A model generated the notes under the pieces. The model was not told the origin of the DNA. It saw nothing but the letters and a program-made list of their open reading frames with translations, and ran no database searches. The translations under genes and the position numbers were made by a program. Positions 29,552 to 37,921 of a stretch of DNA of 64,000 bases are shown here, one piece after another. The stretch lies in NCBI GenBank assembly GCA_023910675.1, contig JAAVWC010000012.1, positions 62,001 to 126,000 on the forward strand. Reading direction: 5' to 3'. The number at the start of each line of letters is the position of its first letter. Position 1 is the first letter of the stretch. The DNA comes from Gemmatimonas sp. Lineage in GTDB: Bacteria; Gemmatimonadota; Gemmatimonadetes; Gemmatimonadales; Gemmatimonadaceae.

Positions 29552-29989
29552 ATGCGGAAGTCCCGAATAGCCCGGTTGCTCGCACTCGTCATGGGTGTGT
29601 GGCTGTCGCTCGTGCAGAGCGACGCCGGGCGGTTCCATGCCTGCGCCACTGGGAACGGCGCCGTTGCCGCCTACGAGGCCGGCGTTGAGGCCACCACGCC
29701 GCCGTCGCATGGTGCGCATGCCGAGCATGCGGATCACCACGCACCCGCGGCCGCGCCCGACACCTCACCCACTCACCAGCATGGTACCGGCGACGTCGAG
29801 TGCCATTGCATTGGCCATTGCTGCGTCTCCACCGTGCCTGCGCTACGTGCTCCAGACACGTTCGCGTTGGTCTCGGTGGTGCGTGTCGATGCCGTGCAAC
29901 CCGGCCGCGCATCGCATGCGGTGGTGGCGGAGTGGGCTGACTTTGTCCTTCCCTTCGCTACGGCACCGCCGGTCGTGATCGTCGGCTGA
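29552..29989 (+). CDS. Exported Cys/His-rich protein, DUF2946-like candidate
   Basis: A 145-residue protein with an N-terminal hydrophobic signal. The mature part has a dense His run (SHGAHAEHADHHAPAAA, THQHGTG) and the cluster CHCIGHCC. This layout resembles DUF2946-type proteins found next to copper-linked TonB receptors; the family match is a judgement by eye. The next two genes are a TonB receptor and a lipoprotein with its own CPCC and CTSC motifs. A role in periplasmic copper or other soft-metal handling is inference. Confidence 0.6.
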   Translation: MRKSRIARLLALVMGVWLSLVQSDAGRFHACATGNGAVAAYEAGVEATTPPSHGAHAEHADHHAPAAAPDTSPTHQHGTGDVECHCIGHCCVSTVPALRAPDTFALVSVVRVDAVQPGRASHAVVAEWADFVLPFATAPPVVIVG

Positions 29990-30157
29990 GCATGTGGCCC
30001 GTGCGTACCCCGGGCCGCGCGCTACGCCTCCACTGGTCGAACGCGTTTCGCACTCCGTGGACACGGACGCCGTTGGGCGCGCCGTGCACTGCGTCGAGCA
30101 CTCCGCCTCGTATGCGGCGGTGTCGATGCACCGATCACTCTTTCGCAATACACAACC

Positions 30158-32483
30158 ATGTCGTTCCCGCTTCCATTGGCGCGGGGCGTTCTGCGCGCAT
30201 CCCTCTCTCGGGGTGCGTGCGGCGTCGCGCTTGTTGCTCTCGCTACCGTGGCCGATCAGGCCGGTGCGCAAAGCTCGACGTCGCAGAAGGCCACCGCCGA
30301 CTCCGCCGCGCGCGCCCGCGCGCTCAACCCGGTGGTGACCACCGCCACCCGCGATGCGCGAGAGCTGCGCAAGCTCCCGGTGTCGGTCACGGTGATCGAT
30401 ACCACCACGCTCGCCCGTACCAGCCAGGTCTCGCTCACCGAAGCGCTGCGCACCGTCCCCGGTGTGATTGCCGGCAACCTGTTCGGCGGCGATGACGTGC
30501 GACTCTCCATTCGCGGAAGTGGTGCCCGCGGCGGATTCGGCGTGCGTGGTATCGGCATTCTGCTCGACGGCGTCCCCATCACCGAACCCGACGGACAGAC
30601 GCGTCTCGATCAGCTCGACCTTGGCGCCGCGCGTAGCATCGAAATCGTGCGCGGTCCCGGCAGCGCCATGTATGGCGGCACCGCGTCGGGCGGCGTGATC
30701 AATGTGATTACGCGTAGCGGCCGCGAAGCTGCAGGGGCTGAGCGTGCGCATGACCGGCGGCGGCTTCGGCTTCGACAGCGTGAACCTGCGCAAGGTGGAC
30801 GTGTCGGCCGGGGGGGCGCGCGGCGCCTTCGATGCCTACCTGCAGGCCAGCGGTACGCGCATGGTCGGCATGCGCGTGCAGAACAAGAACGATATGAACC
30901 GCGCCAACCTGCGTTTGAACTGGACCCGGCAGGAGAACGCGGCACCCGCACCAGCGGCAACGGCGACGCGCGTGGGACTCGATGTGTCGTACAGCGATCT
31001 CGACATGCAGATCCCCGGATCCCTCACCGACGCGAGCTGGCGCAACGAACCGTGGGCCGCCGACCCGCTCAACGTGACGGGCGCCTACGCGCGCCGCGAG
31101 CAGCGGTGGCGCTTCGGGCTGCGTGCCTCGCAGGGGCTGGGTACACGTTTCGGTACCATCGAAGCGTTCAGCTTCGGCACGGCGCGCACCATCGATCACC
31201 CCATCTTCCGCGTCGTCGATCAGAACACCCATCGCGTACAGAGCGGCCTACGCCACGCCGTCAGCTTCGACGCGCCAGGCGCGCTGACCGTGCGCCTCAA
31301 CACCGGTCTCGACGTCGATCGCTGGTACGGCGATTCGCGTCAGTGGACCAATGTGGCCGGTACGCAGGGTCGCAGTACTCCCTGTGTGAATGACCGCGTG
31401 CGCAACATCGTCTCGACGGCGTGCGTGAACCAGTTCGTCACGCTCCCCGGACTCGGCACCTACACCAGTGCCGACATTACCCGGGGCAAGGCGACGCTCA
31501 CCGCAGGCGCCCGCTACGACCGCGTGACGTACGACATCGAAGACCGCATTCGGCCGTCGCAATCGGTGAATCAGTCGTTCGATCAGGTCTCGCCGCGCGT
31601 GGCAGTGCGCTACGACGTCAAGCCCGGCGTAAGCGTGTACAGCAGTGTGGCACGCGGTTTCGAAGTGCCCACCAATAGTGAACTCACCGCCAGCCCCGAC
31701 ACGTTGAGCGGACTCAACACCGCGCTTCGCCCCTCGTCGCTCATGAACTACGAAGCCGGCGCGAAGGCGCTGCTCAAGAGCCGCGTGTTGCTCGATGTGG
31801 CGGTGTACCGTACGAACGTGACCGGGGAGTTTCTGTCGCGCACCGTAGTGATTCCGGGCGTGCAGTTCCCGCGCACGATCTTCGAGAATGTGGGGCGCAC
31901 CCGTCGCACGGGGCTCGAAGTCAGCGCCACCACGCTCGTGGCGCCATGGGTGGATGTCGTGACGAGTTACACCTACGCGCGGTACGTGATGACGCAGTTC
32001 ACCGGCACCGAAATCAACGCGCAGGGACAGTCGGTGGCCGCCAACTATGCGGGCAAGCTCATTCCCGGCGTACCGCAACAGCGTGGCGCGGTGGAGATGC
32101 GCTTCCGCCCTACGAATACGTTGGGCGTCACGGTTTGGGGCGAGGCGCAGGGGCGCACGTTCGTGGACAATGCCAACACCACCACGGGCACCGTGTTCAC
32201 GCAGGTCACCCGGACGGGTCAGGCGCCGCTCATTGTGCCCGTCGCGTTCGGTGCCGTGCCTGGCTACGCCTTGGCGCACGCCAGCATTGCGTACACCCTC
32301 CCCGAGACACGTGGGGCGCGCACAGGCGCGTCGCGCGCGTCGCTGTTCGTGAACATCGAAAACATCCTGGACCGTCGGTACGTGGCCGCCATGGCGACCA
32401 ACAGCGGAAACGGCCGCTTCTACTTTCCGGGTGCCGGCCGCGTCGTGAACGCTGGCCTGACGCTTTCAACCGGGGGACGCTGA
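30158..32483 (+). CDS. TonB-dependent outer-membrane receptor (one frameshift)
   Basis: About 775 residues. After a signal peptide ending near ADQAGAQ, the plug domain shows TGVIAGNLFGGDDVRLSIRG-type sequence, GFGVRGIGILLDGVPITEPDG and SIEIVRGPGSAMYGGTASGGVINV. The barrel follows to the end at GRVVNAGLTLSTGG. The frame breaks near 30730: an extra G in CCGCGAAGC; without it the reading continues RSGRKLQGLSVRMTGGGFG. It is followed after one base by the propeller-thioredoxin gene and preceded by the Cys/His-rich gene. Energy-dependent import across the outer membrane is certain for the family; the ligand (copper-related by context) is inferred. Confidence 0.92.
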
Positions 32484-32484
32484 C

Positions 32485-34455
32485 ATGCGACGCAGCATAG
32501 TGTTGGGCGCGGTACTCGCGGCGGCCGTACTCGTCGCATCGTGCGGCGACAAGGCGCCGTCGGCGGAAACCACCGCGACATCGCAGCAGCCCGCACCGCT
32601 CACGTTCGACAGCGCTCGCGTGCTGTCGGCGGTGAGCAATGTGGGGGCCGCCCCCATTCTCGCCCTCGCCCCAGACGGTCGCTACGCGACCGCCTGGGTG
32701 TCGGCGCCCGATGGCGGCACCGATGGTCGCCTGTATGTCCAGGTGTCGCGCGACGTACCCGGGCGTGCTACCGATGTGGTCCAGCACGAACTGCGCGACG
32801 CGTTGGGCCCCATCGAGCCGCACGGTGAAGCGCCGCCCAAGCTCGCCTGGAGCGCCCGCGCCGACGGCGGGCTCACCCTCGGCGCGCTCTACGTGGTGGG
32901 CAAGCTCGTCCCCGGCAAGCGTTTCCCGGCGAGTGCGCTGCGATTCGTGCGCAGCGACGACGGTGGCAACAGCTGGAGCAGCGCGGTCACGGTCACCGAT
33001 GACACCACGCAGGGGCTCGACGCCGATTTCGGCTCGCACAACTTCCATGCGTTGTATGCCGCTCCCAACGGCACCTTTCATGTGGCGTGGCTCGACGGGC
33101 GTGCCGGCAAGTCGGCCGTGTACACCACACACAGTACCGACGGCGGACGCACGTGGGCACGCAATGTCCGCGTGGTGCCGGTAGGCGCACCGCTCACAGA
33201 GGCCTGCCCGTGCTGTCGCACCGCCATCACGGCTGATGCAGACGGGCACGTCTACCTGGCGTGGCGGGCCGTGATTCCTGATACGTCATCGCCGGCACCC
33301 TCACCGGCGCCGGCCGCCGCACCCGGCGGTCATCAGATGCACGGCGCGAGCGGCCCCACCATTCGTGACATCGTCGTGTCGCGCAGCGACGACGGTGGCA
33401 CCACATGGGGTGCACCGCAGCGTGTGCACGCCGACAACTGGGTGTTCGACGGATGTCCGCACGCCGGACCGTCGCTGGCGCTCGACAGTGCGGGCACGCT
33501 GCACGCCGCGTGGTGGACCGGAAAGGCCGGCGCGGCCGGCGTGTTCTACACGCAATCTCGTGATCGGGCGCAGTCGTTTTCGGCCGCGGTGCCGCTTGGC
33601 GTGGCGTCCGCGTCGCAGCCCGCGCACGTGCAGTTGGCCGTACGTGGCCGCACCGTCTTCGCCACATGGGACGACGGCACCAAGCGCGTACCGTCGGTGG
33701 TGTTGCGCACGTCACATGACGGCGGCGCAACCTTCGCCGAAGCCGTCGCGGTGAGTGACGCTGGCAAGGCGGCGTCGTTTCCGGTGCTCGTCGCCGCGCA
33801 GGACGCACGCGCCATCACCATTGCCTGGAGCGAGCAGTCTGCCGACGCGGCCGCGAGCGCCGCGAAGGCCCGCCCCAACATGAAGGACCCCAAGGCGGTG
33901 ATGCCGCTGCCAAGCGTGGGGAACACGCGGGTAATGGTTCGCCACGCGCGCACGGGTGGCACCGCCACGGTCGCGCAAACCGCGAGCGACGCCTTCACGC
34001 CGCTGCAGGTGGGCGATAGCATCCCCGACTACAGCGCAGCGCTCATCAGCGACAACGGCGCGTTGGCCATGAACGTGGCGCAACCGGGCGCCATTACCCT
34101 GATCAATGTCTGGGCCACGTGGTGCACATCCTGCCGTGAAGAAATGGCCGATCTGCAGGCGCTGCACGAGCAGTACAAGACGCGTGGCGTCCGCGTGATC
34201 GGTGTGAGCGTCGATCAGGGCAATCCGGAAAAGGTCTTGCGCTTCGCGCGTAGCGAGCGGTTGAGCTTTGCCGTGGCGCATGATCCGGCCGGTACCATCC
34301 AACAGCAGTTCGGCATCGTGGGGGTCCCGGAAACGATTCTTGTGGACCAACGCGGCCGTGTGCGTGCCAAGGTGAGCGGCAACGTGCATGGGCAGCTGCC
34401 AGCCCTGCGGGCGGTGATCGACTCATTGCTGACCCGCACGTCCGGCGCCCAGTAA
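32485..34455 (+). CDS. Lipoprotein fusing a BNR beta-propeller to a TlpA-like thioredoxin domain
   Basis: A 656-residue protein. AAAVLVASCGDK is a lipobox, so it is membrane-anchored. Residues 40-500 form a sialidase-like propeller with Asp boxes (RSDDGGNSWSSA, STDGGRTWARN, RSDDGGTTWGAP, SHDGGATFAEA) and a CPCC motif in LTEACPCCRTAI. Residues 515-650 form a TlpA/ResA-type thioredoxin domain with WATWCTSCREEM and the cis-Pro loop VGVPETILVDQRG. ATG starts one base after the TonB receptor stop, so the two are one operon. A role in reducing or loading a metal that enters through the receptor is an inference; the fold assignments are firm. Confidence 0.85.
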   Translation: MRRSIVLGAVLAAAVLVASCGDKAPSAETTATSQQPAPLTFDSARVLSAVSNVGAAPILALAPDGRYATAWVSAPDGGTDGRLYVQVSRDVPGRATDVVQHELRDALGPIEPHGEAPPKLAWSARADGGLTLGALYVVGKLVPGKRFPASALRFVRSDDGGNSWSSAVTVTDDTTQGLDADFGSHNFHALYAAPNGTFHVAWLDGRAGKSAVYTTHSTDGGRTWARNVRVVPVGAPLTEACPCCRTAITADADGHVYLAWRAVIPDTSSPAPSPAPAAAPGGHQMHGASGPTIRDIVVSRSDDGGTTWGAPQRVHADNWVFDGCPHAGPSLALDSAGTLHAAWWTGKAGAAGVFYTQSRDRAQSFSAAVPLGVASASQPAHVQLAVRGRTVFATWDDGTKRVPSVVLRTSHDGGATFAEAVAVSDAGKAASFPVLVAAQDARAITIAWSEQSADAAASAAKARPNMKDPKAVMPLPSVGNTRVMVRHARTGGTATVAQTASDAFTPLQVGDSIPDYSAALISDNGALAMNVAQPGAITLINVWATWCTSCREEMADLQALHEQYKTRGVRVIGVSVDQGNPEKVLRFARSERLSFAVAHDPAGTIQQQFGIVGVPETILVDQRGRVRAKVSGNVHGQLPALRAVIDSLLTRTSGAQ

Positions 34456-34481
34456 GCGCCACGGCGGGTACATTGGTATGC

Positions 34482-35480
34482 ATGTCACCCGCCCGTTCGC
34501 GGCGGCGGTGGCCGCTGGTCACCGCCGCGCTCGTCGTCATCGTGTTGTTGTCCGGCCCGCGCACCTCTGTGCGCGAGCCGGACGTCGCGGTGGTGCGCGA
34601 GGCCATCCCGCGCGACCTCGCCGCAATTCCTACGTGGCTGCAACGCCGGGAGGAGCAAGCAGGCGAGCTCGACACCGCCGTGGCCAAGCGCGTGCACTTC
34701 GCTTCTCCCGCCGCACCGGCGCGGACATCATGGAGCGTCGTGTATCTGCACGGGTTCTCTGCCACGCGTCAGGAAACCGCCCCCCTTTCGGCAGAAGTCG
34801 CCGCCGCACTCGGCGCCAATCTTTTCGAAACGCGTCTACGCGGCCACGGCTTGCCCGGCGACTCCCTCGGCAACGTAGCGGCCGGGGACTGGCTTACCGA
34901 TGCCGTGGAAGCCTTCGAGATCGGTCGCGTTCTCGGCGATTCCGTGCTCGTCATTGGCACCAGTACCGGTGGCACACTCGGCGTGTGGCTCGCCACGCAC
35001 AAAGGCGCCGATTATGACCAGCTGCGTGCACTGGTGCTCATCTCGCCGAACTTCGGACCGCGTGACCAAATGGCCGAAGTGCTCACACTCCCGTGGGCCA
35101 ACGTGCTGCTGCCACGCCTCATTCCGTCACACGAATGGACGCCGCGCAACGATGAGCAGCGCCGCTTCTGGACGGTGAAGTACCCGTCGACGGCGCTCTT
35201 CCCCATGCAGGCGTTGGTCGAGGACACGTGGGCGCGCTCGCTTACGGAGTACAAGGTGCCCACCCTCGCGTTCTTCAATCCCGACGACCATGTGGTCGAC
35301 GCCCGACGCATCAAGGACTGGCTCGACGCGCTGGCATTGGAGTCACGAGCGCCGGTGAAGCAGGTCACCATCACGCCCACCGCAGGCGAAGACGGGCACG
35401 TGATCGCGGGACGGATTGTGTCGCCGAGTCAGACCGACGGCATGCGCGATCGTATCGTGTCGTTCGTCCGCCCGCCCTGA
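34482..35480 (+). CDS. Alpha/beta hydrolase with N-terminal membrane anchor
   Basis: A 332-residue protein with one N-terminal hydrophobic segment (WPLVTAALVVIVLLSG). The hydrolase core has VVYLHGFSATRQE (oxyanion region), FETRLRGHGL, the nucleophile elbow VIGTSTGGTLG, FFNPDDHVVD for the acid and EDGHVIAGR for the His. It is probably a carboxylesterase or lipase held at the cytoplasmic membrane. The ATG at 34482 is preferred over a TTG three codons upstream. Convergent with the YdeI gene. Confidence 0.85.
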   Translation: MSPARSRRRWPLVTAALVVIVLLSGPRTSVREPDVAVVREAIPRDLAAIPTWLQRREEQAGELDTAVAKRVHFASPAAPARTSWSVVYLHGFSATRQETAPLSAEVAAALGANLFETRLRGHGLPGDSLGNVAAGDWLTDAVEAFEIGRVLGDSVLVIGTSTGGTLGVWLATHKGADYDQLRALVLISPNFGPRDQMAEVLTLPWANVLLPRLIPSHEWTPRNDEQRRFWTVKYPSTALFPMQALVEDTWARSLTEYKVPTLAFFNPDDHVVDARRIKDWLDALALESRAPVKQVTITPTAGEDGHVIAGRIVSPSQTDGMRDRIVSFVRPP

Positions 35481-35485
35481 CGCGG

Positions 35486-36121
35486 TTACCCCTTCCTCTT
35501 CGGCGATTCGTATTTCGCGTTCCGCGACTGCCCGTTCGCCAGCATCTCGAGCGCCTGCGCAATACGACGTTCTTTGGTTTCCGGCTTCTTGGCGTCGGCA
35601 ATCCACTCGACGTACTCGCGGCGGTGTGACGGACTGAAGGCGTCGAACACCGCCTTCGCTTTGGCGTCGCGCTGCAGCGCCTTCGCCAGTTCCACGGGCA
35701 CGGCCACGGTTTTCGCGGCGGCTTTCTTGGCGGGTGTCTTCGCGGCCCCGGTGTCGCGGGTGTTTTTCACCCCGGCGTCGGTCAACGCCATCGCGTGGTG
35801 CACCCACTGCGTGAGCTGCGTGCGCGTCGGTAGCCCCTTCACGCTGGTGATGCGCCCCAGCTGTCCCATGGCTTCCCCGGAGGCATCCGTACCCAGCACT
35901 TGCTCACCAAGCCAGAAGCCAAAGGCACAGTGCGCCTTGAACGCTGCCATGTTGCACAGCAGGCTCCCTTTGTACGTGAAGAATGGCATGCTCCACTTCA
36001 TCGCCTCCTCGATTTCGGGGCAGGCGCCATGCACGACGTCACGCAGATGCGCGAGGATATCCTGCGCAAACGGCTGCGCCTTGGCGATGTAGACGTCGAC
36101 CTTCGGTTCACGTGTGCCCAC
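35486..36121 (-). CDS. DUF1801 / YdeI-OmdA family protein
   Basis: A 211-residue cytoplasmic protein. The N-terminal half is a DUF1801-like fold (ILAHLRDVVHGACPEIEEAMKW, FKAHCAFGFWLGE). After a Lys/Ala linker, the C-terminus FDAFSPSHRREYVEWIADAKKPETK matches the YdeI/OmpD-associated helical domain, linked in enterics to resistance against cationic peptides. Molecular role unknown. A second YdeI-type gene lies at 55062. Confidence 0.85.
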   Translation of the reverse strand: MGTREPKVDVYIAKAQPFAQDILAHLRDVVHGACPEIEEAMKWSMPFFTYKGSLLCNMAAFKAHCAFGFWLGEQVLGTDASGEAMGQLGRITSVKGLPTRTQLTQWVHHAMALTDAGVKNTRDTGAAKTPAKKAAAKTVAVPVELAKALQRDAKAKAVFDAFSPSHRREYVEWIADAKKPETKERRIAQALEMLANGQSRNAKYESPKRKG

Positions 36122-36160
36122 ATGACACTCGGCGATGAATGGGTGGTCTCAGCGCGGGAG

Positions 36161-37033
36161 TTACTTTGGCGGCTTGGGGTCCTTCAGGCGCAGCAGCCCT
36201 TCCTGTGCCACCGAGGCCACTAGCAGTCCATCCCGCGTGAAGATCTGCCCGCGCACGAAGCCGCGTGCCCCGAATGCGGTGGGGCTGTCCATCACATACA
36301 GCAACCACTCGTCGGCTCGGAACGGACGGTGCATCCACAGCGTGTGATCGAGCGAGGCCAGAAAGAGCCGCGGATCACCGTAGCGAATGCCGTGCGTGAA
36401 CAGCGCCGTGGGGAGAAAGCCGTAGTCCGACGCGTATGCGACAATGGCCTGATGCACGATGGGATCGTCGGGCAACCGATCGATCACGCGGAACCAGACA
36501 TAGCGCTGCGACTCTCCCGCGCTTGGCCCGCCCGGCAGGTGTGACTGTGGCGAGCGGAAGTCGATGGGGCGGTCCTGCGTGAGCACCGTGCGCAGCTCCG
36601 GCGGCAGAATGGCGGCGTTCTCGCGCACTTGATCGAGCTCGGGCTTGATGCTGTCCGGGTCCTGCACATCGGGCATGGGCACCTGATGGTCGAGCCCTGG
36701 CTCCTCCACGTGAAACGACGCCGACAGGTGAAAGATCGCTTCGCCGTGCTGAATGGCGGTCACGCGGCGACTGGTGAAGGTCCCGCCGTCCCGCGGCCGA
36801 TCGACGAAATACACGATGGGCGCCTTGAGGTCGCCGGGACGCAGGAAGTACCCGTGCACCGAGTGCGCTTCGCGGGCCTCGTCGACCGTGCGCCGAGCCG
36901 CGACCAGTGCCTGGGCAAAGACTTGTCCGCCAAAGACCCGGCCGGTCCCGAGGTCCCGGTTCTTTCCGCGATAGATGTTCACCTCGAGCTTTTCCAGCTC
37001 GAGCAGCTCCAGCAGTTCCGATACGATGCTCAT
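36161..37033 (-). CDS. tesB: Acyl-CoA thioesterase II
   Basis: Double-hotdog thioesterase of 290 residues that hydrolyses medium- and long-chain acyl-CoA. Seen: SELLELLELEKLEVNIYRGKN, GRVFGGQVFAQALVAA, DGGTFTSRRVTAIQHGEAIF in the first hotdog and LASLDHTLWMHRPFRADEWLLY in the second, with the catalytic Asp in SLDHTLW. The start MSIVSELL at 37033 matches the family N-terminus; an ATG six codons upstream would overlap the divergent gene. Confidence 0.92.
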   Translation of the reverse strand: MSIVSELLELLELEKLEVNIYRGKNRDLGTGRVFGGQVFAQALVAARRTVDEAREAHSVHGYFLRPGDLKAPIVYFVDRPRDGGTFTSRRVTAIQHGEAIFHLSASFHVEEPGLDHQVPMPDVQDPDSIKPELDQVRENAAILPPELRTVLTQDRPIDFRSPQSHLPGGPSAGESQRYVWFRVIDRLPDDPIVHQAIVAYASDYGFLPTALFTHGIRYGDPRLFLASLDHTLWMHRPFRADEWLLYVMDSPTAFGARGFVRGQIFTRDGLLVASVAQEGLLRLKDPKPPK

Positions 37034-37049
37034 GGAGTGAATATGAGGC

Positions 37050-37526
37050 ATGAATCGCGCTTTCCGCTCGTTCTTCTTTGCGCTGGTGTGCGTTGCCGCC
37101 GGCACGTGGCTGTTGTGCACCCCGCGTGGGCCCAAAACCGTGCCTCCCGGCCCGGCAGCGGCGCCCAGCGGCCCCGCCGCTGGCGCGCCAGCCCCATCTG
37201 TCAGCCCGGCACCTCCGGCTCCTCGCAGCAGCATCGGCTTCCGCTCGCGAACCCGCCTCGAGGAGCACTTTGCCAAGCATGGCGCAGAATTCGCCGCGGC
37301 GACCGCTAACGACTATCTCGCTATGGCACAGCGTGTCCGCGCGCTGCCGCCATCGGCCACCGTCCTTGAGCTCACCCGCCCTACCGACGGCGTGATCTCC
37401 AAGTTCGACCGCGAGAGCGGTGCCTTGCTGGCGTTCGACGCCGACAGCACCATTCGCACCTTCTTCAAGCCCAACGACGGCGAAGCCTACTTCAAGCGGC
37501 AGGCCCGTCGTTCTCCCCGTTCCTGA
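37050..37526 (+). CDS. Exported small protein with polymorphic-toxin-like C-terminal nuclease domain
   Basis: A 158-residue protein: an N-terminal signal (SFFFALVCVAAGTWLLC), a Pro/Ala/Gly linker to about residue 60, then a compact domain. The domain reads RLEEHFAKHGAEF, DYLAMAQRVRAL, KFDRESGALLAFD and STIRTFFKPNDGEAYFKRQ. I recall the pattern HFxKHGxEF...DGxIRTFFKP from the C-terminal ends of many RHS and contact-dependent toxins, where it is thought to be an RNase of the BECR fold. Here it stands alone behind a signal peptide, so it is probably a secreted or envelope-associated toxin. A likely immunity gene follows 20 bp downstream. Catalytic activity is inferred. Confidence 0.65.
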   Translation: MNRAFRSFFFALVCVAAGTWLLCTPRGPKTVPPGPAAAPSGPAAGAPAPSVSPAPPAPRSSIGFRSRTRLEEHFAKHGAEFAAATANDYLAMAQRVRALPPSATVLELTRPTDGVISKFDRESGALLAFDADSTIRTFFKPNDGEAYFKRQARRSPRS

Positions 37527-37546
37527 TTTCCCGCCCCTGCCCTGTG

Positions 37547-37861
37547 ATGCACGAACGCGACGAATGGTTGGCCCAGTGGTCCCGCACGGTGACTGAGGTA
37601 GAGCGTGGGTACGAGCTCACCTTCGATGACTATCTCAACGACCTCGACATGCGCCACAAGCTGCGGGTCATCGAGGTGCACGACGACCAGTGGGCCGACC
37701 TGCTGGAGCTCGACACGCGCTTCCGCAGCGCCACCTTTCCCAGCGGCCGTTGCGTGTGGGGCGAGGAAAACGCCGCCGCCGAAGGGTGGGACCGCGAGAA
37801 GCACTGGTACTACTGGCTGCTCCCCAAGAAGCAGGGGTTGGCGTTCGAGGCGGAGTACTGA
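37547..37861 (+). CDS. Probable immunity protein of the exported toxin
   Basis: A 104-residue acidic, soluble protein without a signal peptide, starting 20 bp after the toxin-like gene. The start YELTFDDYLNDLDMRHKLR and many Trp and Asp/Glu residues (DDQWADLLELD, WDREKHWYYWLLPKK) are what is expected of an immunity partner that binds a basic nuclease domain. An in-frame GTG just upstream is possible. The pairing rests on gene order and charge, not on a named family. Confidence 0.6.
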   Translation: MHERDEWLAQWSRTVTEVERGYELTFDDYLNDLDMRHKLRVIEVHDDQWADLLELDTRFRSATFPSGRCVWGEENAAAEGWDREKHWYYWLLPKKQGLAFEAEY

Positions 37862-37921
37862 GCATGAGGCCCTGATATCACAAATGTGATTTCGGGGCCG
37901 GAGTCGTTATCTTTCGAGGCT

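Noticed and set aside
29990-30157. Cobalamin riboswitch before the TonB receptor
   Set aside because: No B12-box-like sequence or leader structure that I can recognise; only 168 bp of ordinary GC-rich sequence.
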